Shown here in pieces: positions 16,874 to 24,947 of a stretch of DNA of 45,298 nt. The first letter of the stretch is position 1. The number at the start of each line of letters is the position of its first letter. The translations under genes were made by a program, and so were the position numbers. The stretch is from the NCBI GenBank assembly GCA_002699125.1, contig PABI01000121.1, positions 1-45,298 on the forward strand. Reading direction: 5' to 3'. The stretch is from Anaerolineaceae bacterium. GTDB lineage: Bacteria; Chloroflexota; Anaerolineae; Promineifilales; Promineifilaceae. The notes under the pieces are model-generated. The model saw nothing but the letters and a program-made list of their open reading frames with translations. It was not told where the DNA came from and did not search any database.

Positions 16874-17533
16874 CTACTTTTTGTAAGCGTCTAGAATGCC
16901 GGCGCGGACGGCAAATTTGATGAGGTCGGCGCGGTGTTCCAGTTGCAGCTTATCCATGGCGCGCTGGCGATAGGTATCGGCCGTTTTGGGGCTGATGATG
17001 AGCTTGTCGCCAATTTCGCGACTGCTGAAGCCCATGGCTGCCAGCTGCAACACTTCTTGCTCCCGTTCCGAGAGTGATTCAAACTGCTCCAGTTCGGTCT
17101 GCTTGTTGGTGATGGTTTCTACGAGGGCCGTTGCTGCTTTGGGATGCAGATACCGTTCCCCGGTGAGCACCACGCGAATGGCTTTTAGCAGGCTGGTGTG
17201 TGTGGAGGATTTGGGAATATAGCCATCGCAGCCTGCCTCGATGGCCGGAATGACAAATTCGCGGCGGCTGTGCATGGAGAGGACGATGATGCGGCTGGTG
17301 TCGTTTTCCTGGCGAATGGCGCGAATGGCCTCCAGACCGCTCATATCCGGCAGGCCCAGGTCCATGACGATGACGTCGGGCAGCCAGTTGCGGGCGGCTT
17401 CAATGCCTGCCGTGCCGCTGCCCACATCGGCCACGACTTTGAGGTCCGGCTCGCTCTCTAACAGAGCACGCAGGCCGTCACGCAATACTTTGTGGTCATC
17501 AACCAGCAGGATGGTGATAGGTGCCTCGCTCAT
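16874..17533 (-). CDS. NarL/LuxR-family response regulator
   Basis: A 219-residue regulator. The receiver domain (residues 5-125) has acidic pocket residues D12/D13 and the phospho-acceptor D58 in DVIVMDLGLPDMSG, with the conserved Lys in YIPKSS. A LuxR-type helix-turn-helix (about 150-210) contains LSEREQEVLQLAAMGFSSREIGDKLIISPKTADTY. It overlaps its kinase gene by 4 bp, making a typical HK-RR pair. It is the regulator gene nearest to the rdh operon (335 bp upstream, same strand), so control of that operon is plausible but unproven. Confidence 0.93.
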   Translation of the reverse strand: MSEAPITILLVDDHKVLRDGLRALLESEPDLKVVADVGSGTAGIEAARNWLPDVIVMDLGLPDMSGLEAIRAIRQENDTSRIIVLSMHSRREFVIPAIEAGCDGYIPKSSTHTSLLKAIRVVLTGERYLHPKAATALVETITNKQTELEQFESLSEREQEVLQLAAMGFSSREIGDKLIISPKTADTYRQRAMDKLQLEHRADLIKFAVRAGILDAYKK

Positions 17534-19149
17534 GCAGGAATTCCTTCTGGCAGCGGCAGACGGATCAGCAGGCTGGTGCCTGTGCCAGGCTCAGTTTCCA
17601 GGATGAGGCTGCCGCCGGCAATGGCGGCACGTTCGCGCATACTGATCAATCCGAGGTGGCGCTGTTCGGAAACGGCCGTTACCCCATGCGGATCAAAGCC
17701 ACAGCCATCATCTTGTATACGCATCAAAATAACCTGGTTTTCCTGCGACAAGGCAACCTGAACGGTGCTGGCCTGCGCGTGGCGAACCACGTTGGTCAGG
17801 GCTTCCTGGGCAATGCGATACAGCGTCACCTCAATTTCGGGGGGAAGATTGTCATCCATCAAATCAGTCAGGTAGCGGGCGGCGATGGGGGAATCGACCA
17901 TCATTTCATCAACCAAAATGCCCAGGGCTACCGGCAGGCCAAACTCCTCCAGGGCAGCAGGCCGCAGCCGGTAAGACAGCTCGCGCACCTGCTCAATTGT
18001 TTCCGAAACCATGTCCAGCAATGATTGCAGGCCGTTTTGCATGGAGCCTGTAGGGCACTCTTTTTCTAATGTTTTGATGCGCACCAGCAGGGTGGTGAGC
18101 ATTTGTCCGGCCCCGTCGTGGAGTTCGCGTGCCAGCCGGCCACGTTCTTCTTCCTGCGCCTCTACCAAAGACTCAAGCAGCATTTGCCGCGCCTGTTCTT
18201 TTTCGGCCAGCTTTAGCCGCAGCCAGGCGTTGGCCACAATTTCCGAGATTTGTGTGCCAATGGTGGAAAGCATTTCCATATCGGCGGCGGCTACGGGATG
18301 GTTGGGCCGGCAGAGCAGGTTGACCACGCCATACTTTTGGCCGCGGGCCTCAATGGGGATGGTGATGTGCTGCGGTTGGGAACGGCCGTTGCCGCCCGGC
18401 AGCCGGTTACAGTGGCGAATGTGCGCATTGGTGGGCAAACTGCCATCAACCAATGCCTCCTGGCAGGAGCAGCCGGCGGTGCGCCCTTCGTACAGCAAGC
18501 TGTTTTCCAGGGTGGGCGGCACGCCGTACCAGCTCGCCAGATGGTACAGATCGCGCTCCGGGTCGCGCAAATAGACCCAGCCGGTCTCCAGGTTCATCAC
18601 CTGGACAATGTTTTGCAAGATGGCGTAAAGCACGTCGTGTACTTCGTGTTCCCGCTCGGCGGCCATCATGATGCGGTTAGTGGCCGCCAGACGCCGGTTG
18701 GTTTGCGCCAGATCATCCTGCGTACGCAAGAGATGATCGGTCATGGTGTTGATGGCCAAGGCCACCTCACCAATTTCGTCTTTGGCCCACACCGTGGCCC
18801 GGGCGTCCAGATTACCTTCCGCTACTTTCAGGGCCATATCGCGCAGATCGACTAACGGCCGTGTCAACAAAAAGGTCAAAAACGAAGCGATGACCAGCGA
18901 TCCGGCCGCTGCCAAAATGGTGATCAACAGCACGCTGCGATTGCCCGCCCGCATGGCGGCTTCCACGCGCACATCTGTTAGCAAATAAGAGAGCCAGTCA
19001 GAGAGCCCGGTGGTTACCCAGTAGTTGAGCGTCAGGCCAAGCGTCAGCACCGTCATCAAAATGATGCCGGCGATTTTGATACGCACGGGCACAGAGATAA
19101 CGAGATTGTAAAACCAGTTGGGAATGCGCCGGAGCGTGTGAATGTTCAT
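17530..19149 (-). CDS. NarX/DegS-type sensor histidine kinase (HAMP-GAF-HisKA_3)
   Basis: A 539-residue membrane kinase. Helix 1 is at about 22-47 (VRIKIAGIILMTVLTLGLTL), then a short extracytoplasmic segment, helix 2 at about 70-92, a HAMP domain (90-142, TRPLVDLRDMALKVAEGNLDA), a GAF domain (about 190-320) and a HisKA_3 dimerisation domain with H344 in RGRLARELHDGAGQ. The HATPase_c domain includes EALTNVVRHAQAS and DDGCGFD. The GAF domain contains CSCQ and HCNRL cysteines that could bind a metal or cluster. The start at 19149 is preferred over an upstream GTG at 19218, which lies in an inverted repeat. It forms a two-component pair with the downstream regulator. Confidence 0.9.
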   Translation of the reverse strand: MNIHTLRRIPNWFYNLVISVPVRIKIAGIILMTVLTLGLTLNYWVTTGLSDWLSYLLTDVRVEAAMRAGNRSVLLITILAAAGSLVIASFLTFLLTRPLVDLRDMALKVAEGNLDARATVWAKDEIGEVALAINTMTDHLLRTQDDLAQTNRRLAATNRIMMAAEREHEVHDVLYAILQNIVQVMNLETGWVYLRDPERDLYHLASWYGVPPTLENSLLYEGRTAGCSCQEALVDGSLPTNAHIRHCNRLPGGNGRSQPQHITIPIEARGQKYGVVNLLCRPNHPVAAADMEMLSTIGTQISEIVANAWLRLKLAEKEQARQMLLESLVEAQEEERGRLARELHDGAGQMLTTLLVRIKTLEKECPTGSMQNGLQSLLDMVSETIEQVRELSYRLRPAALEEFGLPVALGILVDEMMVDSPIAARYLTDLMDDNLPPEIEVTLYRIAQEALTNVVRHAQASTVQVALSQENQVILMRIQDDGCGFDPHGVTAVSEQRHLGLISMRERAAIAGGSLILETEPGTGTSLLIRLPLPEGIPA

Positions 19150-19156
19150 AATTAGT

Positions 19157-19220
19157 AGGTGCGACGCTCTTATCCTGATTTGCGGTGCAGCAAGACTCGC
19201 CAGGGAAGTGCGTCGCACCT
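19157..19220. repeat. AGGTGCGACGC inverted repeat
   Basis: Perfect 11-bp arms at 19157-19167 and 19210-19220 flank 42 bp. The element sits directly upstream of the histidine kinase start and just downstream of the small gene at 19230. Confidence 0.75.
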
Positions 19221-19229
19221 GGATTGCGC

Positions 19230-19427
19230 CTAGTCTTCGTAGACCAGCAGTACCGCGTCCAGTTCTTTTTCCAGTGCCTGCACTTTGTTGAGGTGATCGC
19301 TGGAAAGCTCAGCAAAAGCCGGGCCGCTTTCAAAGGCCATAATGTGCTTGCCGGTTTCTTTTTCCAGGGCGCGAATTTTGGCAACGGCCGTTTCGTCCAA
19401 ATGGGCAATCTTCAGTTGTTGAGCCAT
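19230..19427 (-). CDS. Small conserved-looking soluble protein, unknown
   Basis: A 65-residue protein starting MAQQLKIAHLDETAVAKIRALEKETG, with a second helical repeat HLNKVQALEKELDAVLLVYED. The duplicated KxxALEKE motif suggests two similar helices, perhaps a helical hairpin. The start at 19427 is chosen because GAGGAG lies 7-8 bp upstream; an in-frame ATG at 19445 has no such site. There is no membrane segment or signal. I do not recognise the family. It is the first gene leftward of the tRNA and may be transcribed into the two-component genes. Confidence 0.7.
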   Translation of the reverse strand: MAQQLKIAHLDETAVAKIRALEKETGKHIMAFESGPAFAELSSDHLNKVQALEKELDAVLLVYED

Positions 19428-19551
19428 GTGTGTCTCCTCTTCCATAATCTATCTTTACCGCTTTTACACGATTGTAGGAGGGGGTGGGTAAAAGTCAATA
19501 TGATCTCAGGTGAGCTATGTCACATTTTTGCCTGCCGAATGAACCAACTCT

Positions 19552-19580
19552 TTGACAGGGATACGGCCGTTTGCTAGAAT
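19552..19580 (+). promoter_or_regulatory. Sigma-70-type promoter of tRNA-Glu
   Basis: TTGACA (19552-19557), a 17-bp spacer and TAGAAT (19575-19580) form a near-consensus promoter 21 bp upstream of the tRNA. An ACGGCCGT octamer lies inside the spacer (19563-19570). Confidence 0.85.
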
Positions 19581-19601
19581 CTGGACGCTGTTCTGGCATA
19601 G

Positions 19602-19674
19602 GCCCCGTTCGTCTAGCGGCCCAGGACGTAGCCCTCTCAAGGCTAAAACACGGGTTCGAGTCCCGTACGGGGCA
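19602..19674 (+). tRNA. tRNA-Glu (anticodon CTC)
   Basis: A full cloverleaf can be folded. The acceptor stem is GCCCCGT/ACGGGGC, with D arm GTCTAGCGGCCCAGGAC, anticodon stem TAGCC/GGCTA with loop CTCTCAA (anticodon CTC), and T arm CGGGTTCGAGTCCCG, with discriminator A. The CCA end is not encoded. It is expressed from the promoter at 19552-19580 and followed by a Rho-independent terminator. Confidence 0.96.
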
Positions 19675-19679
19675 TTATC

Positions 19680-19722
19680 AGGCTTCATCCATTGGTGGGT
19701 GAAGCCTTTTCGCTTTTTTTTG
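19680..19722 (+). terminator. Rho-independent terminator after tRNA-Glu
   Basis: AGGCTTCATCCA pairs with TGGGTGAAGCCT and is followed by TTTT, CGC and a run of eight T. It begins 6 bp after the tRNA. Confidence 0.88.
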
Positions 19723-19736
19723 TTAAACTTATCTTT

Positions 19737-21530
19737 ATGGCTGCTGCACAGGATAACTCCGCAATTGAATATGAGGTGCTAGAGCAGAAATCACGGCTGA
19801 ACGGTGTTTACCTGCCAAACGGCCGTTCCTCCCAGCCTGTGCCGCAACCGGAACCAACGACCAACAGCGAAGCACCAGACGAGCAAAACTTTCGCAGCAA
19901 CGGCCGTTTTCGTCGCATCCTCTTCTTCTTTGCCCGCGTCATTTTACATCTAGTCATTTGGGATATTTTGGGAGGACGGGTGCCGCTGCTAAAAATAGCC
20001 GTGCGCCGCAGCCGCCCGCGCCGCTTCCGCGGCTGGTCCCGCGCCTTTCGCGAACTGGCGCTGGGCATGGGCGGTGTGATGATCAAGCTGGGGCAGTTCC
20101 TCAGCGCTAGAGTGGATGTGTTACCACCCGAAATTACCGAAGAGCTGCAAGGGTTGCAGGATGAAGTGACGCCTGAACCAGCGGCGCGCATCATGTCTGT
20201 GATTCAGGCAGAGTTGGGCGACAGTCGCACCCGTTTTGCTGAAATTGAGGCACAGCCGATGGCTGCGGCGTCGCTGGGGCAAACGCATCGTGCCTGGCTG
20301 CTGCCAAGAAATGGTGAGCGTGGACGAGGAGAGGCTGTTGTCATCAAAGTACAGCGGCCCAACATCGCCGCCATCGTGGAAACGGACCTGGCGGCGCTGC
20401 GCATTGTGGCTCGCTGGACCATGCGCTACCGTCCCATTGCCCGCCGCGCCGATGTGCCGGCATTGATGGAAGAGTTTGCCAAAACCTTGTGGGAAGAGCT
20501 GGATTATCGCGCGGAGGCCGATAATGCCGACCGATTTGCCGAGATGTACGCTAACGATCAGCGCGTCTACATTCCCGCTATTTATCGTCAGCATTGCGCC
20601 GACCGCGTTATCGTCATGGAAAATGTGGAGGCACCTAAAATCACGGACGTTGCGGCGATGAAGTTGGCCGGAATTGATCCCGGTGAGGTAGCTGAAGCGC
20701 TGCTGGACGTTTATTTTGATCAGGTGTTCCGCGAAGGCTTTTTTCACGCCGATCCCCATCCGGGCAACCTGTTTGTGCGGCCGCGCCCGGATATTCCCTG
20801 GCCGCCAGAAGATGCGCCTATGCCTTTTACAGGACGGCCGTTCTGGATCATCTTTGTTGATTTTGGCATGGTGGGTCGCGTGCCGTCGCTGATGGGCGAC
20901 AATTTGCGCCAGGTGCTCATTAGCGTGACGCAGCGAGACGGCCGTAAACTGACCGAAGCGTATCAAAATTTGGGCTTCTTCCTGCCCGGTGCCGATTTAG
21001 TGCGCATCACTGAAGCCCAAAACGCCGTGCTGGACCGCATCTGGGGGCGCAACCTGCTCGATTTATCTCGCCCTGACCCGGCCGAAATAGAGGAATTGGG
21101 GCAGGAGTTCCGTGATTTGTTGTTTGACTTTCCCTTCCAAATTCCCCAGGATTTTATCTACCTGGGGCGCGCCCTGGGTATCGTTTCTGGCCTGGTGGCC
21201 CAGCTGGATGAGCAAATCAATCCCTGGTATTTCATCGAAAAATATGGTGAAGCGCTGCTGTCCAGCCAGGAAGGGCAGAAGTTTGGTCTGGAGACAGCGT
21301 GGCAGCTGGTACGGCCGTATCTAACCACTCCGGCCCAGGTGCAGCGCTTGCTAACGTTGGCGGAAAACGGCCGTCTGCGCGTCCAGTCAGACCGGGAAAC
21401 GCTGCGTCAATATGAACGCATCGAAAAGCGCATTGGTCAGCTGGGCTGGAGCATTTTAGGGGCCGCGGGGATGCTGTCGGGGACTTTGTTGTATTTGTAC
21501 CGCAAGGGAAGGGGAGAGAGTGAAAAGTAA
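19737..21530 (+). CDS. ABC1/UbiB/AarF-family atypical kinase
   Basis: A 597-residue member of the ABC1 (UbiB/COQ8) family, ATPase/kinase-like proteins tied to quinone or isoprenoid lipid metabolism. The KxGQ motif is IKLGQFLSAR (K117-Q120), followed by the Ala-rich loop in AAASLGQTHRA, nucleotide Lys in VVIKVQRPNI, catalytic-loop HADPHPGNLF (about 340) and metal-binding IFVDFGMVG (about 375). A C-terminal helix (LGWSILGAAGMLSGTLLYLY) anchors it. The start at 19737 is used because the upstream TTG at 19692 lies in the tRNA terminator. No strong ribosome site is visible. The last codons (GESEK, stop) come from a repeat. Confidence 0.92.
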   Translation: MAAAQDNSAIEYEVLEQKSRLNGVYLPNGRSSQPVPQPEPTTNSEAPDEQNFRSNGRFRRILFFFARVILHLVIWDILGGRVPLLKIAVRRSRPRRFRGWSRAFRELALGMGGVMIKLGQFLSARVDVLPPEITEELQGLQDEVTPEPAARIMSVIQAELGDSRTRFAEIEAQPMAAASLGQTHRAWLLPRNGERGRGEAVVIKVQRPNIAAIVETDLAALRIVARWTMRYRPIARRADVPALMEEFAKTLWEELDYRAEADNADRFAEMYANDQRVYIPAIYRQHCADRVIVMENVEAPKITDVAAMKLAGIDPGEVAEALLDVYFDQVFREGFFHADPHPGNLFVRPRPDIPWPPEDAPMPFTGRPFWIIFVDFGMVGRVPSLMGDNLRQVLISVTQRDGRKLTEAYQNLGFFLPGADLVRITEAQNAVLDRIWGRNLLDLSRPDPAEIEELGQEFRDLLFDFPFQIPQDFIYLGRALGIVSGLVAQLDEQINPWYFIEKYGEALLSSQEGQKFGLETAWQLVRPYLTTPAQVQRLLTLAENGRLRVQSDRETLRQYERIEKRIGQLGWSILGAAGMLSGTLLYLYRKGRGESEK

Positions 21531-21573
21531 AAAGTGATAAGTGAAAAGTGGCCTCTACTTTTTACTTTTCACT
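21519..21573. repeat. AGTGAAAAGTAAAAAGT inverted repeat
   Basis: Perfect 17-bp arms at 21519-21535 and 21557-21573. The left arm contains the stop codon of the ABC1 kinase (21528-21530). As RNA this is an A/U-rich hairpin between two convergent genes and may end transcription both ways. A related stretch is at about 25927-25945. Confidence 0.8.
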
Positions 21574-21579
21574 TATCAC

Positions 21580-21918
21580 TCAAACAGTTGTATCTTCCAC
21601 ACCAGCTTCGGCCGCCACGCGCTGCACGGCTTCGATGCCATTCTGGCATGTTTGTTTGTTGGCGTACATCTGGCTTGTGCCGATAACTTGCTTGTTGGCG
21701 GCCAGCAGGTTGAAGTAAAACTTGCCGTTGGCGGCTTCCTTCACCTCAAACCGGTCTGCACTGGTTCCGTTATTCTTCACTGATTCAATGCCATTTTTGC
21801 AGCCTGCTTTGGCTGCATAGCCCTGACTGGACAGAATATTTTGCCCGTTGCTGGCCGTTAGTCGAAAGTAAAATTGGTCGTTGTTTCCCTGGTAAATTTG
21901 ATACTTGGGGTGATTCAT
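21580..21918 (-). CDS. DUF1508/YegP-family protein, two tandem repeats
   Basis: A 112-residue protein with two DUF1508 units. Unit 1 is KYQIYQGNNDQFYFRLTASNGQNILSSQGYAAKAGCKNGIESV (about 4-46); unit 2 is RFEVKEAANGKFYFNLLAANKQVIGTSQMYANKQTCQNGIEAV (about 55-97). The FYFxLxAxNxQxIxxSxxY pattern is the family signature. The function of YegP proteins is not established. The start at 21918 is preferred because AAGGAG lies 9 bp upstream; longer in-frame starts lack one. Unlinked to neighbours. Confidence 0.92.
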   Translation of the reverse strand: MNHPKYQIYQGNNDQFYFRLTASNGQNILSSQGYAAKAGCKNGIESVKNNGTSADRFEVKEAANGKFYFNLLAANKQVIGTSQMYANKQTCQNGIEAVQRVAAEAGVEDTTV

Positions 21919-21993
21919 CACATGGTTCTCCTTAAAAACTTGTCGCCGATTACACAGATACTTCTTTGACACGCTGCTGGTCTAAGCGTCACA

Positions 21994-22839
21994 TTATTCT
22001 TCCAGAAACTCAGCCTGTATCCAGCCTAAAATACCGTTGACTGTACGAACTTCGCGCCACAAGATGCCGCCCTGGTTGGCACGGCCGTTTTCCAACAAAA
22101 CAATCTCGTTATCCTGCACAATCATCAAATTTTGCCCGCCCGGCGAACGTCGCACCCACAGCGTGCTGCCGTTAGTGTTAATCGTGCCCGTGATGCCTTC
22201 AATGGGGGTCGGCGTGATGGTTGGTGTGTGCGTAGCCGTGGGCAAAGGCGTGTTGGTGGCCGTTGGGCTGGAAGTTGGCGTCGTTGTGTTTGTTTCACCG
22301 TTGGTGGTGGGCGTGGCAACGGCCGTTCCTCCATCATCACCCGGCGTAGGCGACGGCCCTACCTGCTCTGGCGTGGCCGATGGCGGAATTTCTTCCGTGA
22401 CAATCACCTCGTCTGAACTGCCCGGAGGCGGACCGCCAAAAGCACCGCTGGACGGTGTTTGGGTACTGCTTTCGTCCGTGGTTTCTGTCTCGGTGGTCTG
22501 GGTGTTCGCGGTGATAACGGCCGTTGGCGGCAAATCACCCATTGCGCCGGTGTCGGCTGAAGTCGGTTGGATGTTGGCAACCTGAGTGGTGGGGGTGGAA
22601 ACGGCCGTGGTGGTGCTGCTGTCAAGCGGTACCCCGGCCAAAAAAAAGCCCAGCATCAAGATGAGGCTGGCCAATGCGTACCCGGTAAACAGCTTCACCC
22701 GCAAATCGAGCCGCTGCCCGGCCAGCCCCAGCCGCACCAATGCCCGCGGCGATTGGGCAAGATAAGCTAAAATAGTCATGAGCAGGGCGAGAACGGCCGT
22801 TACGCCCATGCCAAGCAAAGTCCACGTCGGAAATCCCAT
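21994..22839 (-). CDS. Membrane-anchored SH3b-domain protein
   Basis: A 281-residue protein with two N-terminal helices (about 6-28, LLGMGVTAVLALLMTILAYLA, and 52-70, GYALASLILMLGFFLAGVPL). A long Thr/Pro/Ser linker (75-215) with PTPTNTPLPTATHTPTITPTP character leads to a C-terminal bacterial SH3 domain (about 218-280, TINTNGSTLWVRRSPGGQN through GWIQAEFLEE). SH3b domains often bind cell-wall peptides. The protein is probably displayed outside on a flexible stalk. No ribosome site is obvious. Partner or enzyme activity is not evident. Confidence 0.82.
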   Translation of the reverse strand: MGFPTWTLLGMGVTAVLALLMTILAYLAQSPRALVRLGLAGQRLDLRVKLFTGYALASLILMLGFFLAGVPLDSSTTTAVSTPTTQVANIQPTSADTGAMGDLPPTAVITANTQTTETETTDESSTQTPSSGAFGGPPPGSSDEVIVTEEIPPSATPEQVGPSPTPGDDGGTAVATPTTNGETNTTTPTSSPTATNTPLPTATHTPTITPTPIEGITGTINTNGSTLWVRRSPGGQNLMIVQDNEIVLLENGRANQGGILWREVRTVNGILGWIQAEFLEE

Positions 22840-22961
22840 GCGGCGTATTATGGCAAATCACCGAAAGCCGTGCAAAGTGCAAAAGCCTAATTTGCTGTGA
22901 TTTGCATAACTGAAAGCCAAATTCTCATTTCTTTTTATCAAAACTTTCGCAAATTGAGAGC

Positions 22962-23021
22962 AGGACTGGCAGTCCTGGATTCTAGCAGCCACAAACTGTC
23001 ATATTTAGGACTGCCAGTCCT
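22962..23021. repeat. AGGACTGGCAGTCCT inverted repeat
   Basis: Perfect 15-bp arms at 22962-22976 and 23007-23021, each itself nearly palindromic, are separated by 30 bp. Confidence 0.8.
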
Positions 23022-23154
23022 TGGCTGCACAAAATACATTTATTGACGATTAGCAATTTACCATTACGATTAGGCGCTGGTATAATCGTTTTTTCTTTAA
23101 AATTGTTGGTTCTTTGCTAAATAGTGTCCTTGACAAGCTTCTAAAGTATCAACT

Positions 23155-23240
23155 GTCATGCCTGCGAAGGCAGGCATCCACATAATGCAGCAATGGATTC
23201 CCGCCAGCCTGCCCCCGCGAAGGCGTGGGGCGGGAATGAC
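23155..23240. repeat. GTCATTCCCGC family composite, copy 2
   Basis: A degenerate left unit, GTCATGCCTGCGAAGGCAGG (from 23155), and a right unit ending GGGGCGGGAATGAC (23240) are arranged in opposite orientation about 40 bp apart. The arrangement resembles 34993-35064. Confidence 0.75.
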
Positions 23241-23313
23241 AAGCCGTGGCTTCAAGCATATTGGTGCACTAATTAATGAAGATCCAAAATGTTTACCCAA
23301 AACGGAGTTTTTT

Positions 23314-24705
23314 ATGACCAATGAATACGATCTTGTCGTTTTAGGCGCAGGGCCAGGCGGTTACGTCGCCGCCATCCGTGCCGCCCAACTGGGCCTCAAG
23401 ACAGCCATCATCGAGCGAGAATATTGGGGCGGCGTTTGCCTCAACATCGGCTGCATTCCCTCCAAAGCGTTGCTCAAAAATGCCGAACTGGCCCATACCT
23501 TGCAGCACCGCGCCAAAGAGTTTGGCTTTTCCTTCACCGACTTGCAGCTGGATTACAGCGTCGCCTTCAAGCGCAGTCGCCAGGTTTCTGACCGGCTGGT
23601 AAAAGGCGTTGGCTTCTTAATGAAAAAGAACAAAATTGACAAATTTGAAGGCACCGGCAAGCTCACCGACGCCAACACGATTCAAGTCAAGTTGAACGAG
23701 GGCGGTGAGGAAACCGTCAGCGGCAAAAACATTATTGTTGCCACCGGTGCCCGTCCGCGCACCATTCCTGGCGTCGAGTTTGATGGCGAGCGCATCATCT
23801 CCTACATTGAAGCCATTATGAGTGATTCACCGCCGGAAAAGCTGATTATTGTCGGTGGCGGCGTCATTGGCGTGGAGTTTGCCTACATGTGGGCCAACTA
23901 TGGCGTGGAGGTCACCATTGTAGAAATGATGAGCCACCTGCTGCCCAACGAAGAGCCGGCAGTTAGCGATGTGTTGGAGAAGGCATACAAAAAGCTGGGT
24001 GTAAAGCTGCACCTGGATGCCCGCGTGGAAAAAATTGAGAAAAGCAAAGACGGCGTGTCGGTAGCCCTGGCCGATGGCACCAAGCTGGAGGCTGACAAGG
24101 TGATGCTGGCCATCAACTTTATGCCCAATGTAGAAAACATTGGCCTGGAAAGCGTTGGCGTAGAGTTAACCGATCGCGGTGCCATTGCCATTGATGACCA
24201 GATGCGTACCAATGTGCCTAACATTTATGCCATTGGTGATGTGGCTACGGAATACCGGCTGGCGCACGTGGCCTCGGCAATGGGCCTTGTGGCGGCGGAA
24301 GCGATTGCCGGGCACAAAACCATGCCGCTGGATTACCGGATGATGCCCCGGGCCACGTACTGCGTACCCCAGGTGGCCAGCTTTGGCTACACTGAAGCGC
24401 AGGCTAAAGAAGCCGGCTATGAACTGAACGTTGGCCAATTCCCCTTCCAGGTAAACGGCAAGGCGCTGGGCCTGGGTGAGCGGGAAGGGTTTGTCAAAAT
24501 CATTGCCGATAAAAAGTACGGCGAAATTTTAGGCGCGCACATGGTTGGTCCCGATGTAACGGAACTGCTGCCAGAGCTGACCCTGGCGCACAATGCCGAA
24601 CTCACCGCCGAAGAAATTGCGCGCAACGTGCATGCCCATCCCACCCTGAGCGAGGCGTTGATGGAAGCAGCTCACGCAGTTGAGGGTGAAGCGATTCATA
24701 TGTAG
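23314..24705 (+). CDS. lpdA: Dihydrolipoyl dehydrogenase (E3)
   Basis: A 463-residue FAD disulfide oxidoreductase that reoxidises lipoamide with NAD+ in 2-oxoacid dehydrogenase or glycine cleavage complexes. FAD motif GAGPGGYVAA (11-20), redox cysteines C42 and C47 in GVCLNIGCIPSK, NAD motif GGGVIGVEF, second FAD motif YAIGDV and the catalytic H442-E447 in HAHPTLSE are all present. The start at 23314 follows GGAG. The frame is open 52 codons further upstream, but that part is a dispersed repeat. No E1/E2 gene adjoins it, so it is a stand-alone E3 here. Confidence 0.95.
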   Translation: MTNEYDLVVLGAGPGGYVAAIRAAQLGLKTAIIEREYWGGVCLNIGCIPSKALLKNAELAHTLQHRAKEFGFSFTDLQLDYSVAFKRSRQVSDRLVKGVGFLMKKNKIDKFEGTGKLTDANTIQVKLNEGGEETVSGKNIIVATGARPRTIPGVEFDGERIISYIEAIMSDSPPEKLIIVGGGVIGVEFAYMWANYGVEVTIVEMMSHLLPNEEPAVSDVLEKAYKKLGVKLHLDARVEKIEKSKDGVSVALADGTKLEADKVMLAINFMPNVENIGLESVGVELTDRGAIAIDDQMRTNVPNIYAIGDVATEYRLAHVASAMGLVAAEAIAGHKTMPLDYRMMPRATYCVPQVASFGYTEAQAKEAGYELNVGQFPFQVNGKALGLGEREGFVKIIADKKYGEILGAHMVGPDVTELLPELTLAHNAELTAEEIARNVHAHPTLSEALMEAAHAVEGEAIHM

Positions 24706-24750
24706 GCCACAGCGGTGTGCTGAGCGCAGTCGAAGCAGGATACAGAGAGA
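24706..24750. repeat. CCACAG...TGAGCGCAGTCGAAG repeat
   Basis: GCCACAGCGGTGTGCTGAGC followed by GCAGTCGAAG matches segments near 16765, 25838 and, inverted, 35770-35800. Confidence 0.55.
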
Positions 24751-24771
24751 AAAGAGAATTTTGCTTGCGAG

Positions 24772-24801
24772 AGCCTGGGGTTGATGCCTCAGGCTTTTTT
24801 T
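24772..24801 (+). terminator. Rho-independent terminator after lpdA
   Basis: AGCCTGGGG pairs with CCTCAGGCT across a TTGATG loop and is followed by seven T. It lies about 66 bp past the lpdA stop. Confidence 0.85.
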
Positions 24802-24947
24802 GACCCATTAGGGCCAACTAAGTCGGTCCTATCGGTTCTTGCGTAACTGATAAGCCCTGTTAATATCGAAAACAACAACTCGACTATTTCACCTTGAACC
24901 GGGCCACTCCCCACCTATGCTGGCCCTTTGGAAGAGACACAAAACCT

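Larger units (their letters stand above)
22840..23313. other. 474-bp intergenic region filled with repeats
   Basis: This region separates two divergent genes. It holds the AGGACTGGCAGTCCT inverted repeat (22962-23021) and a GTCATTCCCGC-type composite (23155-23240). No gene is seen in it; an open frame running from 23158 into the lipoamide dehydrogenase is repeat translation. Confidence 0.7.

Noticed and set aside
19150..19218. GTG start upstream of the NarX-like kinase
   Set aside because: It lies in an inverted repeat and lacks a ribosome site; the ATG at 19149 starts just before the first membrane helix.
20121..20966. Leftward frame within the ABC1 kinase gene
   Set aside because: All kinase motifs are on the plus strand; the minus product is a compositional shadow.
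23158..23313. 52-residue N-terminal extension of lipoamide dehydrogenase
   Set aside because: The stretch is translated from a dispersed GTCATTCCCGC-type repeat, and the ATG at 23314 has its own GGAG site and the canonical start of the family.
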